A program made the position numbers and the translations under genes. A DNA stretch of 64,000 bases from positions 2,976,001 to 3,040,000 of the forward strand of contig NZ_CP097320.1 of assembly GCF_023515995.1 (NCBI RefSeq), read 5' to 3'. This stretch comes from Candidatus Mycobacterium methanotrophicum (GTDB taxonomy: Bacteria > Actinomycetota > Actinomycetes > Mycobacteriales > Mycobacteriaceae). Each line of letters begins with the position of its first letter. Positions within the stretch are counted from its first letter, which is position 1. Of the stretch, positions 11,598-20,134 are shown in pieces. A model generated the notes under the pieces. That model was not told where the DNA came from. It saw only the letters and a program-made list of their open reading frames with translations, and searched no databases.

Positions 11598-12527
11598 TCA
11601 GTCGCGGCAGTACGCCAAGACCTTACTCTCGATCTGGCTGACCAGCGCGGGGATGTGGTCGGTGAGGTAGAAATGATGGCCCGGGAAGACCTGCACGGTG
11701 AACTCCGACGTCGTGCGCTCCGACCACGGCGACACCTTCTCGTGGGTAGCGACGTCGTCGTCGTCGCCTCGGAAAGCGAAGATCGGGCATGACACCGTCG
11801 CCTCGGGGGGGCAGTCGTACTTCGAGATGGCCTTGAGCCCGCGCAGCGTCGGCAGGATCTTGGTGGCGAATTCCTCGTTCTCGAGGAACTCGGGATTCAC
11901 CCCCGTCATCTGGCTGACCGCATCGAGCAGGCCGCGATCGGACTCCGGGATGTGCCCATAGCCGACTCGGCCGGGCGCCGCGCAAGCCGATACGAACAGA
12001 GCGGCGATCGGGCTCCCCGCCACTTCGAACCGCCGAGCGACCTCGAACGCCAGCAACCCGCCCATGCTGTGGCCGAAGAACGCCACCGACGCGGCGGACT
12101 GGTCCGGCGGCGGCAACATCCGGCAAACCTTGTCCGCGAGATCGGAAATGCTGGTAAATGAGCCAAGATCGTGAGTGCCGGCACGTCCCGGGTACCGGAC
12201 CGCAATGCGTTTGATGTCGCTGGAAAACGCTTTGGCAAAAGGAACGTAATATTCGGCTGATCCGCCGGCGTGCGGAAAGATGTAAAGTGTGGGCGGTCGC
12301 TCGGTCACGCGGCAACGATACAGCCCCGGCTTGGGGCAACCAGGCAACCGACCGCTGGCGTCATCCGCTGCGAACGCGAGCTCGGGGAAGCGTGACCGGC
12401 GCCGGCCCGTTGGTTCACCGCCTGGGAAATGCGCTACCGTTAACGCATCCCTTCGCGCGGGCGTCGTTTCGTCGATTTGTGTTCCGCCGGAAGCAAAAAG
12501 TATACGATACGATTTGTCGGCCATCAT
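11598..12527 (-). CDS. TesA-like type II thioesterase
   Basis: An alpha/beta hydrolase that closely resembles mycobacterial TesA, the thioesterase that serves PKS lipid assembly by release or editing of chains. It starts its conserved core with PTLYIFPHAGGSAEYY, has the nucleophile serine in FFGHSMGGLLAFE, and the catalytic His in VFPGHHFYLTDH near the C-terminus. The start is uncertain. ATGATG at 12522-12527 gives about 309 residues, with roughly 70 residues ahead of the core that TesA lacks. A GTG at 12308 (VTERPPTLY) gives a typical 237-residue length. The gene is divergent from the PE gene. Together with the FAAL and PKS genes it defines a complete lipid-assembly set. Confidence 0.88.
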   Translation of the reverse strand: MMADKSYRILFASGGTQIDETTPARRDALTVAHFPGGEPTGRRRSRFPELAFAADDASGRLPGCPKPGLYRCRVTERPPTLYIFPHAGGSAEYYVPFAKAFSSDIKRIAVRYPGRAGTHDLGSFTSISDLADKVCRMLPPPDQSAASVAFFGHSMGGLLAFEVARRFEVAGSPIAALFVSACAAPGRVGYGHIPESDRGLLDAVSQMTGVNPEFLENEEFATKILPTLRGLKAISKYDCPPEATVSCPIFAFRGDDDDVATHEKVSPWSERTTSEFTVQVFPGHHFYLTDHIPALVSQIESKVLAYCRD

Positions 12528-12620
12528 GCGTGGCTGTTGCTTTGCGGGAGGCATTCCAGCGCTCGGCCTGGAGTAACGTCTATCTTCAGTATCGGCGCGG
12601 TCTTTGTAGGAGGTTGGAAG

Positions 12621-12920
12621 GTGTCGTACGTAACCACGAATCCAGATGTGCTGGCAGGCGCTGCGGCCAATCTGTCCGGTCTCGGTGATGCGATGGTGGC
12701 CCGCAACGCGGCTGCCGCGGCGCCGACGACGGGACTGGCCCCGGCGGCCTCCGACCTTGTGTCGGCGATGACGGCCGCCCGGTTCGGTCAGCAGGGCGCG
12801 GCCTATCAGCAGCTCGCCGCCCAAGCCGCGGAAGTGCACGAGCAGTTGGTGGCGGCATTGCGCTCCGGAGCCGGCGCCTATGCGCTGGCCGAGGCGGCGA
12901 ACGCGGCGGCCACCGGGTAA
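12621..12920 (+). CDS. PE family protein (99 aa, PE domain only)
   Basis: GTG start with a strong TAGGAGG ribosome site 8-12 bases upstream. The 99-residue product is a bare PE domain of two helices rich in Ala. The usual Pro-Glu near the N-terminus reads NPDV here, so the name motif itself is altered. It opens a PE-PPE-EsxK-EsxL set and ends 13 bases before the PPE gene. PE and PPE proteins normally form a heterodimer exported by a type VII system, probably ESX-5 by analogy with H37Rv PE13. PE proteins usually carry a YxxxD/E secretion signal in the second half; I see candidates but cannot fix one. Confidence 0.88.
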   Translation: MSYVTTNPDVLAGAAANLSGLGDAMVARNAAAAAPTTGLAPAASDLVSAMTAARFGQQGAAYQQLAAQAAEVHEQLVAALRSGAGAYALAEAANAAATG

Positions 12921-12933
12921 CTAGGCTTACTCG

Positions 12934-14133
12934 ATGAGCTTTTCGCTGATTCCCCCGGAAATCAATTCGGCCCTGATGTTTTCCGGGGCGGGCTCCGGCC
13001 CGTTGTTGGAGGCCGCGGTGGCCTGGGACTCGTTGTCCGCCGACCTGGAGAGCACCGCCACCCAGTACCAGACGCTGCTCACCAATCTGACCACCGGCCC
13101 GTGGCTGGGCCCGTCGTCGGCGCAGATGGCCGCGGCGACCGCGCCCTACATCGCGTGGCTGCAGAGCACCGCGGCGACCGCCGCCCAGACCGGGACGCAG
13201 GCCAAGGCCGCCGCCGCGGCCTATCAGGGCGCCTATGCGTCCATGGTGCCGTTGCCGGTGATCGCCGCGAACCGCGCGGAGTTGGCGACCTTGGTGGCCA
13301 ACAACTTCCTGGGCCAAAACACCGGGGCGATCGCCACCAACGAGGCCGAATACCTCGACATGTGGATTCAGGACGCGCTGGGCATGGACACCTACCAGGT
13401 GAACTCCCAGGCGGCCAGCGCGCTGCCCGCCCAGACCGCCGCCCCGCAGGTGGCCAACGGCGCCATGGCCGCCGCGGCCGCCCCGGCCGCCGCCGGCAGC
13501 GCCGGCGGCACCCCGATCATCGAGGGGCTGCTGGCCGCCTTTGCCGAACTGCTCGGCGTGTCGTCGTCGAGCGCTACTCCGACGGGATTGACGGCGACAG
13601 ATTTGACGACCTGGCTCGGCGCACTCGCGTCCGGGATCGCCGCCGATCCGGCGGCCGCGCTGGTCGGCTTGGAGGGCACCTACTACATGGGCATGCTGTC
13701 CAGCGTGCCCGCGCGTATGTTCATGAGCTCCGGTAGCTCGGGCGCCGCCGCCAGCGGCTCGACTCTGGCCAGTATGAGCGACTCGCTGATGGACAACGTC
13801 GGCAAATTCGTCGACGGCAAGCTGGTCAACGTGATGAGCGGGGTCGGCGGCCAGCTGCAGAAGTGGGGGTCGTCGATTTCGGCGTCGCTGGCCAGCGCAC
13901 AACACTTGGGCGGGCTGTCAGTGCCCAACGCCTGGCACGGGATGGCCACGGACATGGCGCGTGCGGCCCCGACTCTGCCCGCCACCAGCGTCGCCGCCCC
14001 CAGCATGACGGCGGGTCTGCCCAGCAGCCCGTTCGCCCAGGGATTGATGGGCGCACTGGCTGGACGCGGTGTGAGCAGCCTCGGCTCCCGGGTGGCCGCC
14101 AAGGTGATGCCCCGCTCACCGGCGGGCGGGTAA
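12934..14133 (+). CDS. PPE family protein, SVP subfamily (PPE18-like)
   Basis: The 399-residue protein starts MSFSLIPPEINS with the PPE motif at residues 7-9. The first 180 residues form the conserved helical PPE domain (WLGPSSAQMAAA, VIAANRAEL, NFLGQNT). A GLSVPNAWHG segment near residue 325 matches the GxxSVPxxW signature of PPE-SVP proteins, the class of PPE18 and Mtb39. It should pair with the PE protein encoded just upstream and be exported to the cell surface or medium. The C-terminal domain is Ser/Ala-rich and low in complexity. Downstream spacing to esxK is 48 bases. Confidence 0.92.
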   Translation: MSFSLIPPEINSALMFSGAGSGPLLEAAVAWDSLSADLESTATQYQTLLTNLTTGPWLGPSSAQMAAATAPYIAWLQSTAATAAQTGTQAKAAAAAYQGAYASMVPLPVIAANRAELATLVANNFLGQNTGAIATNEAEYLDMWIQDALGMDTYQVNSQAASALPAQTAAPQVANGAMAAAAAPAAAGSAGGTPIIEGLLAAFAELLGVSSSSATPTGLTATDLTTWLGALASGIAADPAAALVGLEGTYYMGMLSSVPARMFMSSGSSGAAASGSTLASMSDSLMDNVGKFVDGKLVNVMSGVGGQLQKWGSSISASLASAQHLGGLSVPNAWHGMATDMARAAPTLPATSVAAPSMTAGLPSSPFAQGLMGALAGRGVSSLGSRVAAKVMPRSPAGG

Positions 14134-14181
14134 CCACCAACCGCCGTCAGACAATGGCCTCATAGTTAAGGAGACAGGATT

Positions 14182-14478
14182 ATGCCTACGCGTTTTATGA
14201 CTGACCCGCATGAGATGCGGGCGATGGCGGGCCGTTTCGACGTGCACGCCCAAACGGTGGAGGACGAGGCCCGCAAGATGTGGGCGTCGAGCCAAAACAT
14301 CGCCGGCGCCGGCTGGAGCGGCAGCGCCCAGATGACGTCGTATGACACCATGGGCCAGATGAACCAGGCGTTCCGCAACATCGTCAACATGCTGCACGGG
14401 GTGCGCGACGGGCTGATCCGCGACGCCAACAACTACGAGTCCCAAGAGCAGGCCTCCCAGCAGATCCTGTCCAGCTAG
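14182..14478 (+). CDS. EsxK-like WXG100 protein (QILSS family)
   Basis: 98 residues, start at ATG 14182 with AAGGAGACAGG upstream. It carries the WSG (WxG) turn at about residue 46 and ends QQILSS, the mark of the EsxJ/K/M/P/W group. It should fold as a helical hairpin and pair 1:1 with the EsxL-like protein encoded 31 bases downstream. Export through ESX-5 is inferred from family and gene order. Confidence 0.95.
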   Translation: MPTRFMTDPHEMRAMAGRFDVHAQTVEDEARKMWASSQNIAGAGWSGSAQMTSYDTMGQMNQAFRNIVNMLHGVRDGLIRDANNYESQEQASQQILSS

Positions 14479-14509
14479 CCCACTCGCACCAGCCTTTTAG
14501 GAGAACACA

Positions 14510-14794
14510 ATGTCGATCAGTTACCAGTTCGGGGACGTGGACGCCCACGGCGCGCTGATCCGTCAGCAGGCGGCTTCCCTGGAGGCCGAGCACCAGGCCA
14601 TCGTGCGCGATGTGCTGGCCGCCGGCGACTTCTGGGGCGGCTCGGGTTCGGTGGCCTGCCAGGAGTTCATCACCCAGCTGGGCCGCAACTTCCAGGTCAT
14701 CTACGAACAGGCCAACGCTCACGGCCAAAAGGTGCAAACCGCCGGCAACAACATGAACTCCACCGACAGCGCCGTCGGCGGCAGCTGGGCCTAA
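14510..14794 (+). CDS. EsxL-like WXG100 protein (Mtb9.9 family)
   Basis: 94 residues with a TTTTAGGAGAA ribosome site. The sequence SISYQFGDVDAHGALIR and the C-terminal NMNSTDSAVGGSWA are typical of EsxI/L/N/O/V. The FWGGSG turn supplies the WxG motif. It is the partner of the EsxK-like protein and the last gene of the PE-PPE-Esx quartet. These proteins are strong T-cell antigens in other mycobacteria. Confidence 0.95.
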   Translation: MSISYQFGDVDAHGALIRQQAASLEAEHQAIVRDVLAAGDFWGGSGSVACQEFITQLGRNFQVIYEQANAHGQKVQTAGNNMNSTDSAVGGSWA

Positions 14795-14969
14795 CCAACC
14801 CTCGCGGGACGCCAATTTCGTTGGTCGACGGCTAAGGGCGACCGATATGAGCGGGGGTCGCGCTGCGCCCGCCCGTGCGGTCGCGGCGCCGTTCAACATC
14901 TACCCACACCTACGAGATACCGCCGGTACCGGCTAACCTTGACCGCAACCCACGTTGCGAGGAGCGTCC

Positions 14970-15800
14970 ATGGAAGGGTTTGCCGGGAAGGTCGCCGCGG
15001 TCACCGGCGCCGGTTCAGGTATCGGCCAGGCGCTAGCACTGGAACTCGGGCGCTCCGGTGCCACGCTGGCGATCAGCGACGTTGAGCTCGAGGGGCTCGG
15101 GCAGACCGAAGAACGACTGAGGGACCTCGGGGTGCCGGTGCGGGCCGACCGACTCGACGTCACCGAACGCGAGGCCTTTGCAGCCTACGCCGACCAGATC
15201 AACGAGCACTTCGGCAAGGTCAACCAGATCTACAACAATGCCGGCATCGCATTCACCGGCGACATCGAGGTCAGCGCGTTCAAGGACATCGAACGGGTGA
15301 TGGACATCGACTTTTGGGGCGTCGTCAACGGCACCAAGGCCTTCCTGCCACATCTGATCGCCTCCGGCGACGGCCATATCGTCAACGTCTCCAGCCTCTT
15401 CGGGCTGATGTCGATGCCCGGGCAAGCCGCTTACAACTCGGCGAAATTCGCCGTGCGGGGCTTCACCGAAGCCTTGCGTCAGGAGATGACACTCAACGGT
15501 CACCCGGTCAAGGTGACCTGCGTGCATCCGGGCGGTATCAAGACGGCGATTGCCCGCAACGGCGCCGCCGCCGAAGGGGTGGACCCCGAGCTGACGGCAA
15601 GGTTCTTCGACAAGCGGCTGGCCAACACCACCCCGCGGCGGGCGGCCGAAATCATTCTGGAAGCCGTCCGCAAAAACCGGGCCAGGGTATTGGTCGGCCC
15701 GGACGCCAAGGTGCTGGACGCGATCGTGCGGGTGACCGGGTCGGGCTACCAGCGGCTGTTGCTCCCGGTGGTGGGCCGAATAAAGCCACCGTCGCGTTAG
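14970..15800 (+). CDS. Short-chain dehydrogenase/reductase (Rv1245c-like)
   Basis: A 276-residue classical SDR. TGAGSGIGQ near residue 12 binds the dinucleotide, NNAGIA is the structural motif, and YNSAK holds the catalytic Tyr and Lys; VSSL supplies the Ser. The acidic residues after the second strand (SDVELEG) suggest NAD(H). The ATG at 14970 is chosen because a GAGGAG stretch lies just upstream; a TTG at 14955 is possible. The substrate is unknown. It matches Rv1245c in sequence style and in its place next to lpqZ. Confidence 0.9.
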   Translation: MEGFAGKVAAVTGAGSGIGQALALELGRSGATLAISDVELEGLGQTEERLRDLGVPVRADRLDVTEREAFAAYADQINEHFGKVNQIYNNAGIAFTGDIEVSAFKDIERVMDIDFWGVVNGTKAFLPHLIASGDGHIVNVSSLFGLMSMPGQAAYNSAKFAVRGFTEALRQEMTLNGHPVKVTCVHPGGIKTAIARNGAAAEGVDPELTARFFDKRLANTTPRRAAEIILEAVRKNRARVLVGPDAKVLDAIVRVTGSGYQRLLLPVVGRIKPPSR

Positions 15801-15809
15801 AGACTCACG

Positions 15810-16703
15810 TTAGCGCCCGAGCGGATGATCGCTGAGCCAGCCGTCGGCCACAACTTGAGGATCGGCGCCGCCGGTCACTTGCCGGCGCATCTCCACCAGC
15901 GCGGCGGTGTCCAACACCCCTGCCACCTCGTTGACCGCCAGCAGCTGCCGATCGGTCAGCTCGTTGCGGCGATACAGCGGCACAATGTTCTCGGCTCGCA
16001 CCAGCGCCGGCTTACCATCGGTCAGCACTACCAGGTCGGCCGGCACGCCGGGGTCGGTGGTGGTGGTCCACGCCGCGGTTACCGTTGCGTCGCGAAGCGC
16101 AGCGAAAAGTGTTGCACTGTCCGGGAATTCGCGAGAAGCAGGGAGTCGGCAGCTGCCGACCGCCGACGGCGTCGACGCACCCGTGATCGATCCGATCACC
16201 AGGCCGTCGCAGTGGCGTGGCACCGCACTCAGATCGGTGCCGCCCCAGCCTTTGGCAGTCGCCTCGGCGACCGCCAGCGCGGGTTTGTCCTCGGCAGCGG
16301 TGGTGTAATCGCCGGCGGCGATGCCCTCGGGCAACGCCCCCACCATCGCCTTGTACACCTGCGCGTCGGTCCGCACGGTTGTTCCCGGCTGAAAGCGCTG
16401 CAGCACACGGCCCGTGAAAGCGGGCACGACGACAAATGCGCCCGCGTCGAGCTTGGCCAGTGGGTCGGGCGCCAGCTCTGTGCGAGCCGGGAACCCGTAG
16501 GAGCGCAACGCGCCGGCGTAGACGTCAGCGAGCAGTACCGACTCCACACCGCGACGAGACCCGACGACGAGCTCAGCCGAGCGGTGGTGGGCGCCGTGCG
16601 CGCAAGCGGTCATCGCCAGCGCCGCAGCGAGCGCGAGGCCGGTCAGACAATTCGCCCGGCTCGCCCCCTCGCCGCTACGCGGCTGGGGGTGCCCCCACCT
16701 CAT
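15810..16703 (-). CDS. lpqZ: LpqZ-like substrate-binding lipoprotein (osmoprotectant/glycine betaine family)
   Basis: About 297 residues. The N-terminus has a hydrophobic stretch (LTGLALAAALAM) and a lipobox-like LAMTAC whose Cys would be lipidated. The mature part resembles periplasmic binding proteins for quaternary amines (OpuAC/ProX type). No transporter subunits are adjacent, so the ligand is open. The start is doubtful: the ATG at 16701-16703 lies inside one copy of a 43-bp direct repeat, which would supply the first dozen codons. A shorter start closer to the hydrophobic segment may be the native one. It lies convergent with the SDR gene and downstream of mdh, as in H37Rv (Rv1244). Confidence 0.8.
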   Translation of the reverse strand: MRWGHPQPRSGEGASRANCLTGLALAAALAMTACAHGAHHRSAELVVGSRRGVESVLLADVYAGALRSYGFPARTELAPDPLAKLDAGAFVVVPAFTGRVLQRFQPGTTVRTDAQVYKAMVGALPEGIAAGDYTTAAEDKPALAVAEATAKGWGGTDLSAVPRHCDGLVIGSITGASTPSAVGSCRLPASREFPDSATLFAALRDATVTAAWTTTTDPGVPADLVVLTDGKPALVRAENIVPLYRRNELTDRQLLAVNEVAGVLDTAALVEMRRQVTGGADPQVVADGWLSDHPLGR

Positions 16704-16762
16704 CGCGGCCCGCGTCCGCCTCGCCGCTGCGCGGCTGGGGGTGCCCGCACTGCATCGCGGCC
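16668..16762. repeat. 43-bp direct repeat, two copies, 52-bp period
   Basis: Copies at 16668-16710 and 16720-16762 differ at four positions. The shared core reads CGGCTGGGGGTGCCC. The first copy overlaps the presumed lpqZ start; the second lies between lpqZ and the mini malic enzyme gene. This looks like a short interspersed repeat that has inserted or duplicated at the 5' end of lpqZ. Confidence 0.75.
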
Positions 16763-16777
16763 GGACACTGCCGGTGA

Positions 16778-17194
16778 TCACTCCGCGGGATCTGCGGCCG
16801 CGGCCACGGCGGCAGCAACCGCCGGCGCAACCCGCGGGTCGAGCGGGCTGGGGACGATCCGGTCCGGCGCCAAGTCGTCGGCGACGACGGAGACGATCGC
16901 CGCATGCCGGGCAGCGGCGTCCACCGGCAGCGCCGCAGCCGCACCGATATCACCGAGGCCGAGCACTGCGCCGCCGTCGCTGACCACCGCCACCAACCGG
17001 TTCGCCCACGTGTAGCGGGCGGCCAGGGGATGGTCGGCGGCGATCGCCCGGCTGACCTGCGCGACGCCCGGCGTGTAGGCGATCGACAAGGCGCGCTGGG
17101 TGTTCAGCGGGAACCTCGTCTGCACGGAAAGTTTGCCGGCGATGTGCGCGTCGAAGATTTCCTCGTCGCAGAGCACGATGGGATCGCTCGTCAC
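16778..17194 (-). CDS. Mini malic-enzyme-like protein (catalytic middle missing)
   Basis: 138 residues from a GTG at 17194 that has GGGAGG seven bases upstream. Residues 1-68 match the N-terminal domain of NAD(P)-malic enzymes ([37 protein letters not shown]). The protein then passes quickly to a segment like the family C-terminus ([15 protein letters not shown]). The roughly 300 residues between, with the metal ligands and the Rossmann domain, are absent, yet the frame is open. It therefore cannot be a working malic enzyme. It is either a deletion derivative on its way to loss or a small domain kept for another role. It lies 64 bases after mdh in the same direction. Confidence 0.7.
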   Translation of the reverse strand: MTSDPIVLCDEEIFDAHIAGKLSVQTRFPLNTQRALSIAYTPGVAQVSRAIAADHPLAARYTWANRLVAVVSDGGAVLGLGDIGAAAALPVDAAARHAAIVSVVADDLAPDRIVPSPLDPRVAPAVAAAVAAAADPAE

Positions 17195-17258
17195 CGGAGA
17201 GCCTCCCATTGCTCGGGATGCGCGTTCGGACACGGTCCCAGGGTACTGTGCTGGCTCT

Positions 17259-18248
<990 letters not shown>

Positions 18249-18416
18249 GCCTCGAAAGTAGCGCACGCACGCGCGTGACAAACCCCGGCCCGGCCCCGAG
18301 GCGGACTCGGAGCCAATCACGCCAGCTCAGCCGCACCCGCGTACGGGCAATGCCTGGATGAGGCGCGTAGCATGACCGAGGCTTCATCGGATCCGCGCTG
18401 CGACGGGAGGTGAAGG

Positions 18417-19523
18417 ATGCCTTCGTTTCGCGACATACCGGAAACACTGCGTCCAGCAGTGTGGCCTGAACGGGACGGGCCTGCTCATACGCACCTGGAC
18501 GGCCCATCTGCCGAGCAGGCGGTGGTCGACTGCGCCATCTACGTCGACGGGGTGCGACTGCCCGGGACTTTTACCCACGAGGAGGTACGAGCCAAGGTGG
18601 GCGAGCTGGCGCTGGCCGGGCAGGAAGCGTTCGCCTGGATCGGCCTGCACGAGCCCACCGAACACCAGATGCAGGAGGTCGGCGGCGTTTTCGGCCTGCA
18701 CCCGTTGGCCGTCGAGGACGCTGTGCAGGCCCACCAGCGGCCGAAGTTGGAGCGCTACGACGAGACGTTGTTCCTGGTTCTCAAGACCGTCAACTACGTT
18801 CCGCACGAATCGCTGGTGCTGACCCGCGAGATCGTCGAAACCGGCGAGATCATGATTTTCGTCAACGGGGATTTCGTGGTGACAGTCCGGCACGGCGAGC
18901 ACGGCGGGTTGTCGGACGTGCGCAAGCGGATGGATGCCAACCCCGAGCACATGCGGCTAGGCCCCTTCGCGGTGATGCACGCCATCGCCGATAACGTGGT
19001 GGACCATTACCTCGACGTCACCGACTTGATGGCTGTCGATATCGACGCCATCGAAGAAGTGGCATTCGCGCCCGGCGCTCGGACCAATATCGAGGCGATC
19101 TACCAGATCAAACGCGAAGTCGTCGAGTTGCGCAGGTCCGTCAACCCGCTGTCCGTCGCGTTCGCGCGGTTACAGACCGAACACAAGGACCTGATCTCCA
19201 AGGAGGTGCGGCGCTATCTGCGCGACGTCGGCGACCACCACTCCCACGCCGCCGATCAGGTCGCCAGCTACGACGAGAATCTCAGCTCCTTGGTGCAGGC
19301 CGCGCTGGCCCGGGTCGAGATGCAGCAAAACACCGACATGCGCAAAATATCGGCGTACGCGGCCCTTCTGGCGGTGCCCACGCTGGTCGCCGGCATCTAT
19401 GGGATGAACTTCGAGTACATGCCAATCTTGAAGTGGCGGTGGGGTTACCCCGCCGTCGTCACCGGTATGGTGATCGTCTGCGTGCTGCTGTACCGCAACT
19501 TCCGCCGCCGAGACTGGTTGTAG
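18417..19523 (+). CDS. corA: CorA-family magnesium/cobalt transporter
   Basis: 368 residues with a GGGAGGTGAAGG ribosome site. The long acidic N-terminal domain precedes two C-terminal membrane helices (about 300-320 and 340-360). The selectivity motif YGMNFEYMP sits at the end of the first helix. It should form a pentameric Mg2+ channel in the plasma membrane. Ortholog of Rv1239c, divergent from mdh and convergent with the Sufu/sugC genes. Confidence 0.95.
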   Translation: MPSFRDIPETLRPAVWPERDGPAHTHLDGPSAEQAVVDCAIYVDGVRLPGTFTHEEVRAKVGELALAGQEAFAWIGLHEPTEHQMQEVGGVFGLHPLAVEDAVQAHQRPKLERYDETLFLVLKTVNYVPHESLVLTREIVETGEIMIFVNGDFVVTVRHGEHGGLSDVRKRMDANPEHMRLGPFAVMHAIADNVVDHYLDVTDLMAVDIDAIEEVAFAPGARTNIEAIYQIKREVVELRRSVNPLSVAFARLQTEHKDLISKEVRRYLRDVGDHHSHAADQVASYDENLSSLVQAALARVEMQQNTDMRKISAYAALLAVPTLVAGIYGMNFEYMPILKWRWGYPAVVTGMVIVCVLLYRNFRRRDWL

Positions 19524-19525
19524 GA

Positions 19526-20134
19526 TCAGTTCGGCTGTGCAGCAGGCCGATCGGGATCCAGCACATCCACCCCGCCGCTTCGCCAGGCGTCGCGCATCGC
19601 CTCGGCTCCCCTCAGCCGCACCCACGCGGCCTCGGCCGCGGTGATCGGCGTGGCGGATAGAAAACGCACCGGGGCGCGCGGCGGATCCAGCGGCAGGTCG
19701 ACGATATCGCTGCAGTCCAACAACATCGCAGTGAACGGGGCAGGACCAGATCGGTTGTCCCATAGCGGCGAACCGAGATCGATCAACGCGTCCTCGGTCA
19801 ACACCACTGCCTCGACCGCAGGCGTTGCCGCCACAATCGCCAGGCTATGCACCAGCCGGGTGATCGGTCCCGCGTTGCGCAGTCGCAGAACGACTTCAGC
19901 GCGGGGGCCGCCCTCACGATCGGCGAACATGGCCGCCGGATCGGTCATCGGGTGCCGCGAGCAGCCCAGCGAGACATAATGCACGACCTCGTCAGCGCCT
20001 GAGCCAAAGCGCAACACCGCGATCGGCTCGGCGCGCAGAAACGTCACACTCGCGACATCAGGCTCGGGGTCGACACCCGCTTGCTTGAAGTGCGCGGACA
20101 GGTGCGCGCGCACCCGGACCAATGTCTGCGTCAC
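19526..20134 (-). CDS. Suppressor-of-fused (Sufu) domain protein
   Basis: 202 residues. The GTG start at 20132-20134 overlaps the TGA of sugC by four bases (GTGA), so the gene is translationally coupled to the trehalose importer. The sequence (HYVSLGCSRHPM, RAEVVLRLRN, PVRFLSATPITAAEAAWV) fits the bacterial Sufu-like domain, which elsewhere occurs in immunity proteins and proteins of unknown role. No signal peptide or membrane helix is seen. The assignment is by general resemblance, and no activity is proposed. I recall sugC and corA as neighbours in H37Rv without this gene between them. It ends two bases from the corA stop. Confidence 0.7.
   Translation of the reverse strand: MTQTLVRVRAHLSAHFKQAGVDPEPDVASVTFLRAEPIAVLRFGSGADEVVHYVSLGCSRHPMTDPAAMFADREGGPRAEVVLRLRNAGPITRLVHSLAIVAATPAVEAVVLTEDALIDLGSPLWDNRSGPAPFTAMLLDCSDIVDLPLDPPRAPVRFLSATPITAAEAAWVRLRGAEAMRDAWRSGGVDVLDPDRPAAQPN

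Noticed and set aside
12586..13905. Minus-strand frame of 439 codons opposite PE/PPE
   Set aside because: Mirrors the Ala-rich codons of PE and PPE; low complexity, no motif.
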